Positions 44,468 to 53,980 are shown, counted from the stretch's first letter. The stretch is 64,000 nucleotides of DNA from Paraburkholderia ultramafica (GCF_902859915.1 NZ_CADIKK010000024.1:54178-118177); one strand, 5' to 3'. Notes: generated by a model not told the origin, from the letters alone. Numbers and translations: made by a program.

Positions 44468-45889
44468 ATGAAAACACTGTTCTTGCAGGCGCCGTCGTAC
44501 GATGGCTTCGATGGGGGCGCGGGCTCGCGCTATCAGGCCAGGCGTGAAATCCGCTCGTTCTGGTATCCGACGTGGCTCGCGCAGCCCGCCGCACTCATCG
44601 CGGATAGCCGCGTTCTCGACGCGCCCGCCGACGGCCTGTCCGTCGAAGCCACGCTCGACATCGCCCAACATTACGAGCTGGTGATCATCCACACCAGCAC
44701 GCCGTCTTTCCCCACCGACGCGCTGTTCGCCGAAGACCTGAAGAAGCGCAAGCCGTCGCTGCTAGTCGGCATGGTCGGTGCGAAGGTCGCGGTCGATCCG
44801 CACAATTCGCTGACCGCCAGCGATGCGATCGACTTCGTGTGCCGTGAAGAATTCGACTTCACGTGCCAGGAGATCGCCGCGGGCAAACCGTTCGCGCAGA
44901 TCAAGGGCCTCAGCTATCGCGGCGCGGACGGTTCGATCGAGCACAATGAAGCACGGCCGATCCTCGAGGACATGGACGAACTGCCATTCGTCGCGCCGGT
45001 ATACAAGCGCGATCTGAAGATTGACAACTACTTCATCGGCTATCTGAAGCATCCGTACGTGTCCATTTACACGGGCCGCGGCTGCCGCTCGAAGTGCACC
45101 TTCTGCCTGTGGCCGCAAACGGTGGGCGGCCATCGCTACCGCACGCGCACGGTCGAAAACGTGCTGGCAGAAGTGAAGTGGATTCGCGACAACATGCCTG
45201 AAGTCAAGGAGATCATGTTCGACGACGACACCTTCACCGATTTTAAGCCGCGCGTCGAGGAAATCGCGCGTGGCCTCGGCAAGTTGGGCGTGACGTGGTC
45301 CTGCAACGCGAAGGCGAACGTGCCGTACTCGACGCTGAAGATCATGAAGGAAAACGGCCTGCGCCTCTTGCTGGTAGGCTACGAATCCGGCGACGACCAG
45401 ATCCTGCTGAACATCAAGAAGGGTTTGCGCACCGACATCGCGCGTCGTTTCAGCGAGGACTGCCGCAAGCTCGGCATCAAGATTCACGGCACCTTCATTC
45501 TCGGTCTGCCCGGCGAGACGCAGGACACGATCCAGAAGACGATCAGCTATGCGCAAGAGATCAACCCGCATACGATCCAGGTGTCGCTCGCCGCGCCGTA
45601 TCCCGGCACGAAGCTCTATGACCAGGCAGTCGAGAACGGCTGGCTCGAAGAGAACAAGGTCATCAACCTCGTCAGCAAGGCGGGCGTGCAGCTCGCGGCG
45701 ATTGGCTATCCGCATCTGTCGCGTGACGAGATCTACCACCAGCTCGAGAACTTCTACAAGCGTTTCTATTTCCGCCCGTCGAAAATCTGGGAGATTCTGC
45801 GCGAGATGCTGACAAGCTGGGACATGATGAAGCGGCGCCTGCGTGAAGGCGTCGAATTCTTCCACTTCCTGCGCGCCCACCGAGCGTGA
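44468..45889 (+). CDS. hpnJ: HpnJ, hopanoid radical SAM enzyme
   Basis: 473 residues with an N-terminal B12-binding-like domain and a radical SAM core. The cluster motif is GRGCRSKCTFCLWP (Cys-X3-Cys-X2-Cys). It is required for conversion of the hopanoid glucosamine to the cyclitol ether by ring contraction. The ATG at 44468 gives the family N-terminus MKTLFLQAPSYDGFDGGAGS. Its stop overlaps the GTG start of hpnK by four bases. Confidence 0.93.
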   Translation: MKTLFLQAPSYDGFDGGAGSRYQARREIRSFWYPTWLAQPAALIADSRVLDAPADGLSVEATLDIAQHYELVIIHTSTPSFPTDALFAEDLKKRKPSLLVGMVGAKVAVDPHNSLTASDAIDFVCREEFDFTCQEIAAGKPFAQIKGLSYRGADGSIEHNEARPILEDMDELPFVAPVYKRDLKIDNYFIGYLKHPYVSIYTGRGCRSKCTFCLWPQTVGGHRYRTRTVENVLAEVKWIRDNMPEVKEIMFDDDTFTDFKPRVEEIARGLGKLGVTWSCNAKANVPYSTLKIMKENGLRLLLVGYESGDDQILLNIKKGLRTDIARRFSEDCRKLGIKIHGTFILGLPGETQDTIQKTISYAQEINPHTIQVSLAAPYPGTKLYDQAVENGWLEENKVINLVSKAGVQLAAIGYPHLSRDEIYHQLENFYKRFYFRPSKIWEILREMLTSWDMMKRRLREGVEFFHFLRAHRA

Positions 45890-46740
45890 CTGTGCCCACA
45901 CCTCGTGCGACACAGAAGTCGCTGATTATTACAGCCGATGATTTTGGCCTGCATCCGCGCGTGAACGAGGCGGTCGAACGCGCGCATCGGCATGGGGTAT
46001 TGACTTCGGCGAGTCTGATGGTTGGTGCACCAGCAGCACATGATGCGGTAGCGCGTGCCCGCGCTCTGCCGCGGTTGCGGGTGGGCCTTCACCTCGTTCT
46101 TGCCGACGGGATGGCCTGCTTGCGGCCCGGCGCAATTCCGGCGCTGGTCGACGAACACGGGCGGTTCGGCCAGAACATGGTGCGAGATGGGGTTCGCTTT
46201 TTCTGTTTGCCCCGCGTTCGCAGGCAGCTTGCGCTGGAGATCCGCGCGCAGTTCGAGGCCTATGCGAAGACCGGATTGCCTCTCGATCATGTCAATACTC
46301 ACAAACATTTCCATCTGCATCCAACCGTCCTCGAACTGATTGTTGAAATCGGTCGGGACTACGGGATGCGAGCGATGCGCCTGCCGTTCGAAACGACCGC
46401 GCCGTTCTGGCTAAAGCCCTGGATCGCTCTTGTGCGTAAGCGATTGGATCGCGCGGGCATCGCACATAACGATTACGTATTCGGCATTGCACACAGCGGG
46501 CAGATGGACGAGACAACGTTGCTCGCTGCGCTGGCAGATCTTCCAGGTGGCGTTGGGGAAATCTATTTTCACCCTGCCACGGCTGGGGACAGTCCATTGA
46601 CGCATGGCATGCGGTCGTATCGGCATGCAGACGAACTGGATGCACTCATATCGCCACGTGTGGCCGCGGCCATCGAATCGTTGAGAGTGCGCCGCGGTGG
46701 GTTTGTCGATGTTCTCTCGCACATTGGGGCAACACCGTGA
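45886..46740 (+). CDS. hpnK: HpnK, hopanoid N-acetylglucosamine deacetylase
   Basis: 284 residues of the ChbG/YdjC carbohydrate deacetylase family: LIITADDFGLHPRVNEA with the metal-binding aspartates, HLVLADG, and NTHKHFHLHP with metal histidines. It removes the acetyl group from the hopanoid-linked GlcNAc made by HpnI. The GTG start overlaps hpnJ, and the stop overlaps the GTG start of hpnL, so the three genes are translationally coupled. Confidence 0.93.
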   Translation: MTVPTPRATQKSLIITADDFGLHPRVNEAVERAHRHGVLTSASLMVGAPAAHDAVARARALPRLRVGLHLVLADGMACLRPGAIPALVDEHGRFGQNMVRDGVRFFCLPRVRRQLALEIRAQFEAYAKTGLPLDHVNTHKHFHLHPTVLELIVEIGRDYGMRAMRLPFETTAPFWLKPWIALVRKRLDRAGIAHNDYVFGIAHSGQMDETTLLAALADLPGGVGEIYFHPATAGDSPLTHGMRSYRHADELDALISPRVAAAIESLRVRRGGFVDVLSHIGATP

Positions 46741-47774
46741 AGTGGCTGCAGAGGATGAGCTTGCCGGTGGGCATCGCCGCCCTGATCTGGCTTGTGGTCC
46801 ACGAAGGCTTCGGCGATCTGATGCGCGTGATTGGGCAGGCCGGGTTCGTCCTGTTGTGGCTCGTGCCGTTTCATGCGTTACCGTTGCTGCTCGATGCCCA
46901 CGCATGGAGGTTGCTATTGCGCAAGCAGGCATCCTTGCCGTTTCTCTGGTGGGTGGCCACGGTGCGGGAGGCCGTGAGCCGGCTGTTGCCGGTAGCCAGC
47001 ATCGGCGGAGAGATTGTCGGCATCCGCCTCGCACGCTGGCGAGTTCTCGACACGAGTTTTGTGAGTGCGTCGGTGATTGTTGAGGTACTGGTGACGATCA
47101 CGGTTCAGTATGCGTTCTCTGCGTTGGGACTGGTGCTGATTGTCGCTACGACGCATGATACGAACGGCTGGCGCGCGATCGGCTTGTCGTTGCTGCTATC
47201 GCTGCCGCTGCTTCTGTTTGGCGTGGCGCTCGTTCGGCGCGGCGGAATATTTCATGTGATCGAAAGCTGGGCGGGGCGCGTGCTCGGCGACGCCCATCCG
47301 CTCCTGCAGGGAATCAACGGCAAACGGCTCGATCAGGAAATCGACGCGCTGATGCGCTGTAGCGGCTTGCTCTTGCGCGCCTTTTCATACCAGCTTGGTG
47401 GATATGTATTGGGTGCCGCTGAGGTCTACTGGGCGCTAGCCTGGCTGGGGCACCCTGTCTCCGTCAGTGGCTCAGTGGCGATAGAGGCGCTCATTCAGGC
47501 TTTGCGCCATGCTGCGTTTTTTGTTCCTGCGGGAATTGGAATACAGGAATTCGCCGTCGTAATGCTTGCGCAGATATTTGGGGTCGACCGTGAAACGGCG
47601 CTGTCAATGGCGCTTGTCAAACGGATGCGCGAAGTGGTCTTCGGGGTTTTCGCGCTCGCGTCATGGCAACTGGTCGAGCTAATCCGCGGATCTACCCAAA
47701 TTCAGCACGCTATACCTCCGGCAAATGCTGCTCATCGTAAGCGGCTCGCGCCGGCCGTTATAGACGGCGACTGA
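46737..47774 (+). CDS. hpnL: HpnL, lysylphosphatidylglycerol-synthase-like flippase-family membrane protein
   Basis: 345 residues with about eight membrane segments and the family sequence GGEIVGIRLARWRVLDTSFV followed later by FFVPAGIGIQEFAVV. It belongs to the UPF0104/LPG synthase transmembrane family and is found in hopanoid operons; export or flipping of hopanoids is suspected but unproven. The last residues overlap the truncated alpha/beta-hydrolase fragment on the other strand, so its extreme C-terminus may have been altered at a rearrangement point. Confidence 0.9.
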   Translation: MKWLQRMSLPVGIAALIWLVVHEGFGDLMRVIGQAGFVLLWLVPFHALPLLLDAHAWRLLLRKQASLPFLWWVATVREAVSRLLPVASIGGEIVGIRLARWRVLDTSFVSASVIVEVLVTITVQYAFSALGLVLIVATTHDTNGWRAIGLSLLLSLPLLLFGVALVRRGGIFHVIESWAGRVLGDAHPLLQGINGKRLDQEIDALMRCSGLLLRAFSYQLGGYVLGAAEVYWALAWLGHPVSVSGSVAIEALIQALRHAAFFVPAGIGIQEFAVVMLAQIFGVDRETALSMALVKRMREVVFGVFALASWQLVELIRGSTQIQHAIPPANAAHRKRLAPAVIDGD

Positions 47775-47945
47775 AATCCAGTCGATGTCGTAGTGATGCG
47801 CGGCAAACGAGGTCATATAAAGGATGACGTTCGATTTGTCCTCGTTCAGCTTCCCGTAAGTTTGGTAGGCAAGCTTGGCCCCACGGAAGTTCATGCCGGA
47901 CTGCAACACCACGTTGCCAGCATCAAAGGTGAAATAGTCGTCCAT
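47767..47945 (-). pseudogene. MetX-like alpha/beta hydrolase, N-terminal fragment
   Basis: From the ATG at 47945 the frame reads MDDYFTFDAGNVVLQSGMNF and continues AKLAYQTYGKLNEDKSNVIL and SFAAHHYDIDWI, which matches the start of homoserine-acetyltransferase-like alpha/beta hydrolases. Similarity stops after about 58 residues at the hpnL 3' end. The nucleophile serine region is absent, so the fragment is dead. Confidence 0.6.
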
Positions 47946-48351
47946 CTGTTGAATCGTCAGGGAAGTAATGGTGGCTGCACGATCGCGGCGAAGCGCGATA
48001 GCCCGGCCACAATAGATGAAAGGCATCAAGCGCATCGACTAAGCTCGCGACGGCGTGACGCGGCACTTGAGTAACCCCTTGCTCCTGATAACCAGGAGGA
48101 GTTTCCTGAAAGCGGCGTAGCCCGGCACACGAGTGACCCGCGAGGGCAACGTGCTACCGTTTCCAGGTGTCGTCGAAACCTGTCCAGGGAGCTTGTATGG
48201 CAGTACCTTTCCGCAACCGCTCGATGCCGCATTTGTGCCGCGATTCGCCGGGCTACCTGCTTTCATGCGTCTGCCAGCGCTCACGAATTTTTCGGATGTT
48301 GATATATGCGGGTCAAGCCGGCATCCGCGACATCAGCGTCACCACCACAAA

Positions 48352-48621
48352 TCATTCAGCGCCAAGCGCGCGTAACAAGGCACGTCCATCGGCAGTAAGT
48401 GCGAACATAGAGGTGGCTCCGTCTTGTTCCGACTCAACACCCTGGACCAGCCCGACTTCGCGAAGAGCCATCACGTCTGGCGTCGCTGCCATGAACTCGA
48501 CCGGCGCCTGAAGTAATAGCAGAAGTGTGGCAATTTCATGTGCGCTCAGCATCCGGCGTAATCTGAGTCCAAGAGGTACTGGCGCCGCGCCAGGCCGCCT
48601 TGTTTTCACTTCCGTAGACAT
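48352..48621 (-). CDS. Small protein with winged-helix-like sequence, unknown
   Basis: 89 residues from the ATG at 48621. RRMLSAHEIATLLLLLQAP and ALREVGLVQGVESEQDGATS, then FALTADGRALLRAL resemble the helix-wing pattern of small DNA-binding domains (ALTxxGRALL is common in winged helices). No close family recognised. It lies just downstream of, and on the same strand as, the next small gene. Confidence 0.5.
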   Translation of the reverse strand: MSTEVKTRRPGAAPVPLGLRLRRMLSAHEIATLLLLLQAPVEFMAATPDVMALREVGLVQGVESEQDGATSMFALTADGRALLRALGAE

Positions 48622-48731
48622 AATCACCAACCAAATTCCACTTATTGTTGTACTTGCCAACCACGCCGTCGACGCCGCTATGCGGTGTTGCTCTCGGATC
48701 CCGCTGTGGTAGAAACGTTTCGTCAAGCTGC

Positions 48732-49205
48732 TCACGCCGCTGCCATGGAGACTACAGCGCCTTGCTGCTGTCGCGTCAGCGTGCTTGCTACGCGCGCCTC
48801 AGCTCTCGCAATATCACCGAGCGATGCAACAGATAGCTGACTATCGAAAATGCCAAGCGCATTACAGTACTGCGCATACGCAACATCGTTCATCAGCCAC
48901 GTCCCGCTAGTCTTTCCCGAAATCTCGATTTGTGCCGTTGCAGCGTGCGCGGCCTCGATGTCAGGCAAGCCGTGAGCGTGCTTCCGCAGGTGACAGAGCT
49001 CCTCGGCGACGAGCAGTTGTCGACTCAGGTTCTCCAACATCTCATGTGAACCACATCCTCGACGAAACCCGTCCAGACTGGCATACGCCTGCAGGAGCAT
49101 AGCCTGAGTCACGGGCTCGTGCGTGGCACGGCTAAATGTCACCGCACGTAGCGACGGGGACATTGCCGGAGTTGCATGCTTGTGGGTTTGCGATTTACTG
49201 GCCAT
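48732..49205 (-). CDS. Small helical protein of unknown family (paralogue of the gene at 50054)
   Basis: 157 residues, helical, cytoplasmic. The core YASLDGFRRGCGSHEMLENL / LLVAEELCHLRKHAHG / NDVAYAQYCNALGIFDSQL lines up with the protein encoded at 50054-50467 in order and spacing. I know no function. Proteins of this size and type are often seen in accessory regions of Burkholderia-like genomes. Confidence 0.6.
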   Translation of the reverse strand: MASKSQTHKHATPAMSPSLRAVTFSRATHEPVTQAMLLQAYASLDGFRRGCGSHEMLENLSRQLLVAEELCHLRKHAHGLPDIEAAHAATAQIEISGKTSGTWLMNDVAYAQYCNALGIFDSQLSVASLGDIARAEARVASTLTRQQQGAVVSMAAA

Positions 49206-49275
49206 GACGATTTCAATCTCCGTTTTGGGGGCCGTTGTTCAATCATGCTGCTGGCAGCCGACGATCAAGTCGGGC

Positions 49276-49527
49276 TTAAACACCAGAATGAGCAGTCGCT
49301 CGCTGTGCTTCCGCACGCTGCGCCGCTTGCTCCTGCGCGTGCTGTTTCGCAAGATGGTGACCGACAATGCAGCCGCCTACCGCGCCGACCACAGCGTGAT
49401 GACCGGCGTAATGACCGGCGACACCACCGACAACAGCGCCCTTAAGGCAGCCAGCGGCGTTTGCCGTTCCGACGCTTGCCAGCAGGAGTGCCGCTGCGAC
49501 CAGGCTGAATTTGTTTCCAGTTTTCAT
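49276..49527 (-). CDS. Exported glycine-zipper-like small protein
   Basis: 83 residues from the ATG at 49527. A signal peptide (MKTGNKFSLVAAALLLASVG, cleavage after ANA) is followed by GCLKGAVVGGVAGHYAGHHA and GAVGGCIVGHHLAKQH, a glycine-zipper-like helix pair with many histidines, and an alanine/glutamine-rich tail. Such proteins insert into or lie along membranes in the periplasm. Two cysteines could form a disulfide. Confidence 0.65.
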   Translation of the reverse strand: MKTGNKFSLVAAALLLASVGTANAAGCLKGAVVGGVAGHYAGHHAVVGAVGGCIVGHHLAKQHAQEQAAQRAEAQRATAHSGV

Positions 49528-50053
49528 GTTGTTTGTACCCGTTTGTTGGAGCCGAACCCGAGTTGGAGGCGGTTTGCTCGATTTCAACCATCCGTTTCGT
49601 CGCTTTGAAGAAGTAGGGTTATTGTAGGGTTATTGCTTTCGACGCAGCGGGAGGAAGAAGTGTAAGAGTGAGAGTGCGGTTCGGTCGAAGGTGAAACGCG
49701 GGTGCGCGATTGGTAACCGCCAATTACCGGCCGACGGAAGACTGACTTAAAGAGTCACGACTGGGACAGCCGAAGCATGACAGAAAGACTTCAGCAACAG
49801 CAACGACTTGCAGCCCAATCTAACTGCTCAGCTGAACTTCGGCATGCCGGTCAAACTGGCATTCGGCAACAAGCCGGGTTCGGACGCTCGAGAATCTTGA
49901 ATCCGAGGTGGCAGTGAGTCAGGATGTCGACCCAGGCTGGGGCCAAGGCCAACTGAACGACACACTGTTTGCCCGAACACGGGATACCCCGGCAGGTCGC
50001 CGACCTGTCGACACATCAGTAGCGGTGACCCAGCTGGGCGGGCGCAGAGTCCT
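49528..50053. other. Intergenic region, no gene seen
   Basis: About 525 bases. A plus-strand stretch near 49800-49900 translates to a short soluble segment (NLTAQLNFGMPVKLAFGNK) that may be a relic, but no domain is recognisable. The promoter of the glycine-zipper gene lies here; it must also contain that of none of the other genes. Confidence 0.3.
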
Positions 50054-50467
50054 TCAAGCGGCCGTCAACTGCTTTCCAGCAGTCCGCGTGTTGTACGACT
50101 CTCTCCACGCTTTAATCATCGCGGCGGCGGCGGGAACGTCCGCCGCCGCGATGACATGCAACTGTGCGGTGTAGACGGAAAGTCCGTCCTTTACGGCGAG
50201 ATACGTCTCGTCATCCAGTCTTCCCTCGCCAGTCTCAGTTGCCACTTCGAAGGACTCCGCCAACCGCCTTTGCGCCTCGGAAACGAGGGTTTTCCCATAA
50301 GTCATGTGCCCTATTGCGCAGCAAGCCTCGGCGATAAACAGATACTGCAGGACGACAAGTGCCGACTCTTCGCATAGCCCACACCGTTCAATCCAATCAA
50401 GGGCAATGTACGGTTTAAGTGCGAGGTTGACAATCTGGGCGGGATTGAGCGGCAAACGCGAGCGCAT
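50054..50467 (-). CDS. Small helical protein of unknown family (paralogue of the gene at 48732)
   Basis: 137 residues from the ATG at 50467. YIALDWIERCGLCEESALVV / LFIAEACCAIGHMTYG / DDETYLAVKDGLSVYTAQL lines up with the protein at 48732-49205: the ALD-aromatic/G start, the AE(E/A)(L/C)C helix, the TG turn and the D..Y...AL helix are shared. No known function. No strong ribosome site at this start, so an earlier one is possible. Confidence 0.55.
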   Translation of the reverse strand: MRSRLPLNPAQIVNLALKPYIALDWIERCGLCEESALVVLQYLFIAEACCAIGHMTYGKTLVSEAQRRLAESFEVATETGEGRLDDETYLAVKDGLSVYTAQLHVIAAADVPAAAAMIKAWRESYNTRTAGKQLTAA

Positions 50468-50921
50468 TGAGGTCTGGTGCGATGAGGTGAACTTTACGAT
50501 AAGCTGGACGAGCTGAAGCAATAACCAGGTATGCGATTGCACCCGCTGCACTCATACATTGGCAATGCGGTCGTGCGATTGCCGAGCACAGGTTACCCAC
50601 TCCATTCTCGGAAAAATGGATGCCCTCGGTGTCCCCCCCTCCCGCCATGAATTGCTACGGCGCGCCGCCAGCCTTCACTGGTGCACAGTGCAAGCTTTGG
50701 GCAACAGGATGTCAATGCCAGGGACAGCGCGATTTCATGATTGGTGCACTCGACATGGAGCGATGAAAGGCCGTGCCTTGGGCAAGGTTGACTATGACGG
50801 CGGACAGGAAATACATGGACTGCTCCGAGATAGGGTGGTTGCGATGCCATATGTGTTCGCTTGCGCGCGAGCGCTGCGGCGATGACTCGCGGACGGTCTG
50901 CCTTCGACGCGAAGACACAGG
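50468..50921. other. Intergenic region, no gene seen
   Basis: About 450 bases. Open frames on both strands overlap and show no domain or ribosome site. The stretch lies between a small unknown gene and the end of an aldo/keto reductase gene. Confidence 0.35.
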
Positions 50922-51743
50922 TTACGCATCCCATTCCGGCGCGAATGGAGGAGATACGAAACGATGGTTCTTCGGCAACACCGCAATAGCTTGCCGGTCA
51001 TCATCGTCGAGTTTCACCGCGCGCGCGTTGAGATTGGATTCCTGACTCTCGCGGCGTTGAGCCTTAGGAATAACGGCCACCCCGTCCTGTTCCAGAAGCC
51101 AGGCCAGTGCAACCTGAGCGGCGCTCACGCCGTGCTTGACGGCGATTCCCTGAAGGACGGGGTCGCTCGCCGCCCTGCCTTGTGCAAGTGGGGCATAGGA
51201 GACGAGTGGAATGCCTTTCTCGCGCAGGTAGCTCAGCATTTTCGACTGGTCTAGAAACACGTGATATTCAATCTGATGGCAGGCGATGGGTGCGCCGATT
51301 TCTTCAATAGTTTTTCGCAGCATCGTCACGTTGAAATTGCACACACCGATTGAGCGAACCGTGCCGTTCTGCAGAAAGCCTTGCATGGTCTCCATGACGG
51401 CGCCGAGGTCCATGTCACGCGACGGCCAATGCACCATGTACAGGTCAATGTAGTCGACGCCAAGCTTTGCGAGGCTGGCGCCCAGCGCGCGACGGAGGGA
51501 CTCCGGCTCGAGGTTCTCGTGCCATACCTTGGTCGTCAGATGCAGTTGCTTCCGTGCGAGACCCGAGGCGGCAATCGCGGCGCCTACGGCTTCCTCGTTC
51601 TGATACATCTCGGCGGTGTCGATGTGTCGATATCCAAGTTCGAGTGCACTCTCGACTACCGACTGGCAGCCACCACCCGGCATGCGGTATGTGCCAAATC
51701 CGAGGCGTGGCAGTTCAATCCCCTGCGTCTTCAAAGCTTCCAT
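50922..51743 (-). CDS. Aldo/keto reductase (2,5-diketo-D-gluconate reductase B-like)
   Basis: 273 residues, AKR5-like. The tetrad is visible as Asp and Tyr in HIDTAEMYQNE, Lys in TTKVW and His in VHWPS; the NADPH site ends in IPKAQRRESQESN. It reduces aldehydes or ketones with NADPH. GAGGGAG precedes the ATG at 51743, which decides the start. A divergent LysR gene lies 150 bases away and probably controls it. Confidence 0.9.
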   Translation of the reverse strand: MEALKTQGIELPRLGFGTYRMPGGGCQSVVESALELGYRHIDTAEMYQNEEAVGAAIAASGLARKQLHLTTKVWHENLEPESLRRALGASLAKLGVDYIDLYMVHWPSRDMDLGAVMETMQGFLQNGTVRSIGVCNFNVTMLRKTIEEIGAPIACHQIEYHVFLDQSKMLSYLREKGIPLVSYAPLAQGRAASDPVLQGIAVKHGVSAAQVALAWLLEQDGVAVIPKAQRRESQESNLNARAVKLDDDDRQAIAVLPKNHRFVSPPFAPEWDA

Positions 51744-51893
51744 TGATGCTCCCTCAAGCTGGTTCGGGTCTGCAGCGCAAGTCGCCGCGGCGTCAGGCGG
51801 ACAATTTCTCACCTTGTAATTGTTGAATAAAGTACCCGTTGCTCAAATTACTTGTGATTAAAATGTCGGAATGACATGAGCCTTGGAGAAGGT

Positions 51894-52853
51894 ATGACGT
51901 TTGATGGCCGGCTGTTTTCCGGAATCACTGTGCTCGCCGCAGTCGCAGAGAGTGGCAGTTTCGTGCGCGCAGCAGATGCTCTCGGATTGTCACCATCGGG
52001 CGTTAGCCGTGCAGTTTCACGCCTCGAGAAGCGGGTAGGCGTGCGGCTGCTTGACCGTACGACGCGCTCGCAGACGCTGACCGACGAAGGGAGGCGTCTA
52101 TATGAAGCGGTTGGCCCGCATCTGACAGGCATCGAAGAGGCAGCTTCGGCGGCGTCGGGTTCAGCGAACGTTGTGCAGGGAAAGCTTCGTGTTAACGTCG
52201 ACCCGTTCTTTTCAAGGACGGTGCTCGCGTCAAGATTGCCGGAGTTTTTGGCACACCATCCTGACCTTTCGCTCGAACTCATCATGCGCGACGACGTTGG
52301 CGACCTCGTGGCAGATGGATTTGACCTCGCGGTGCGCTTTGGCCCTCCGCCGATGGGAACATTGGTTGCGCGCAAGCTACTCGAGACGCGCATCATTACG
52401 GTCGCATCTCCACGGTATGTGGCTGAGCACGGGCAGCCAGGAAATCCGGAGGAGGTGAGCAAACATCAACGAATCATGTTTTATAACCCGGTTACGGCCA
52501 AGCCCTTCGAGTGGGAGTTCCATCGGGGTAAGAAGGTCACGGAGATACCTGCTGAGGGGCGGCTCCTCGTGTCGGATGTGGAAACCATGCTCGTCGCGTG
52601 TATCGCCGGCGCTGGTATTGCCCAGGTGATGGAGATTGGCGTCGGGCAGATCATGCGCGACGGCTTGCTCGTGGACCTTTTCCCGGACTGGTCGGACGAA
52701 AGGTTTCCGCTGTATGCGCTCTTTCCGTCCCGGCGCCATCGAGCTGCCAAAGTTGAGGCGTTCATTCATTTCTGCCTCGAATCATTGTCGGCGGCACCTG
52801 TTGCGCACCGTCAGATACGCCTCCGGGGGACGTCGGCAGCGAAAAAAGTGTAG
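51894..52853 (+). CDS. LysR-family regulator
   Basis: 319 residues: helix-turn-helix VLAAVAESGSFVRAADALGL-SPSGVSRAVSRLE, then an effector domain. The ATG at 51894 has GGAGAAGG just upstream and is preferred over 51876. The sequence belongs to the large group that controls neighbouring oxidoreductases. Its divergent position beside the aldo/keto reductase gene suggests that target and autoregulation. Confidence 0.88.
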   Translation: MTFDGRLFSGITVLAAVAESGSFVRAADALGLSPSGVSRAVSRLEKRVGVRLLDRTTRSQTLTDEGRRLYEAVGPHLTGIEEAASAASGSANVVQGKLRVNVDPFFSRTVLASRLPEFLAHHPDLSLELIMRDDVGDLVADGFDLAVRFGPPPMGTLVARKLLETRIITVASPRYVAEHGQPGNPEEVSKHQRIMFYNPVTAKPFEWEFHRGKKVTEIPAEGRLLVSDVETMLVACIAGAGIAQVMEIGVGQIMRDGLLVDLFPDWSDERFPLYALFPSRRHRAAKVEAFIHFCLESLSAAPVAHRQIRLRGTSAAKKV

Positions 52854-53008
52854 GCGCGCACGTCATAGCGATCGTGACGATTTATATTAAAACCGCGTAT
52901 GAAAGCTCGGGGCGTATCCGACGGCGCGGTCGCTAAAAAGGGTGCACGAAAGTGTTGCTGCTGCGGGCGCTATCTGCGCCTGACAGTCCAGCATCTGCGC
53001 CGCCTTGT

Positions 53009-53161
53009 TCACGCTGCCTGTGAGCCGGTACGGCTGGCGGAATGGAAAGCCCCATAACGGCGTGTTGCAATCGCTTCAGCGTCGGACTGTGAAGCGGCCT
53101 GTATGAAGGCAACCGACCAACGGCCGCAGACATCGCGATAACGTATCGAATAGATGAACAT
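53009..53161 (-). CDS. Very small protein, unknown
   Basis: 50 residues beginning MFIYSIRYRDVCGRWSVAFI, with AGGAGATTGCC directly before the ATG, a strong translation signal. The sequence is basic and non-hydrophobic overall, with a SDAEAIATRRYGAF helix. No family recognised. Confidence 0.4.
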   Translation of the reverse strand: MFIYSIRYRDVCGRWSVAFIQAASQSDAEAIATRRYGAFHSASRTGSQAA

Positions 53162-53398
53162 GGCAATCTCCTGTGTCCCCGCGTGCCGGTACATGGTCGA
53201 ATAGAACATGTCGTTGTCCTGCAGGGCGAGCGGATGCGCGAACCCTGCATCGCAAGTGCACAGCGGGAGCGCGTCCGACATGAAATAACGATACACGCGG
53301 CGGGTCGGCAAATCCATTCTTCCAACATATCGTGCTGATAGTGCATTGGCATTGCGAACTTATACCAGCGTATATCTAGTGAGACCTTGTGGCCTAAA

Positions 53399-53980
53399 TC
53401 AGACCTGGATGAGCTGCCACACACTAGCTGGCGGCGCATTGCGCCAAATGGTCCTGCAGCGATGCCAGAGGAAGCCGGCGGGTGGAGTAAAAGGTGCGCG
53501 TGGCTGGTACGTAAACTGGACCAGCTTGCGAACGGGCGCTACTCGCAACGATTGGGCAAGCGTGTCAACCGTCAAGGCAATAACACTTGCCGGCAATGAC
53601 CGGAACGGGAGCGCTGATACAAAGATTGTCCGCTCGGGAAGCCCTTCCAGCACCTTTGCGTTTTCATGGAACGGTCCCGCGATAACTTCAGCCCGAGGGT
53701 AGCGTCGGGCAAGTTCCGCTGCCAAACCTTCGGCGAGCTCGAACAAAACAAGCCTGGCCTGGGGGTGCTTCCGCACCAGGACTTCAGTAATGGCGCCCGT
53801 TCCTGCTCCGACTTCCACTATTGCGTCGAAGGACCTCACGTCTTCGGCCATCGCGTCTGCGAGATATCGCGAAGAGGGGGCGAGAGCGCCCACGCTAGCC
53901 GGATTACTCAGCCAGTGCTTTAGAAAAGATAGGCTCACGATGTGACACACGCAAGAGTTCTTGAAAAGGCTGTATAGCAT
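53399..53980 (-). CDS. SAM-dependent methyltransferase (phospholipid N-methyltransferase-like)
   Basis: 193 residues. FLKHWLSNPASVGALAPSSR at the N-terminus and IVEVGAGTGAITEVLV as the SAM motif are the signature of the PmtA-like group of rRNA-dimethylase-related enzymes, which methylate phosphatidylethanolamine. The C-terminal half has QFTYQPRAPF, as in that group. No partner gene is next to it. The start could also lie about ten codons later. Confidence 0.8.
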   Translation of the reverse strand: MLYSLFKNSCVCHIVSLSFLKHWLSNPASVGALAPSSRYLADAMAEDVRSFDAIVEVGAGTGAITEVLVRKHPQARLVLFELAEGLAAELARRYPRAEVIAGPFHENAKVLEGLPERTIFVSALPFRSLPASVIALTVDTLAQSLRVAPVRKLVQFTYQPRAPFTPPAGFLWHRCRTIWRNAPPASVWQLIQV

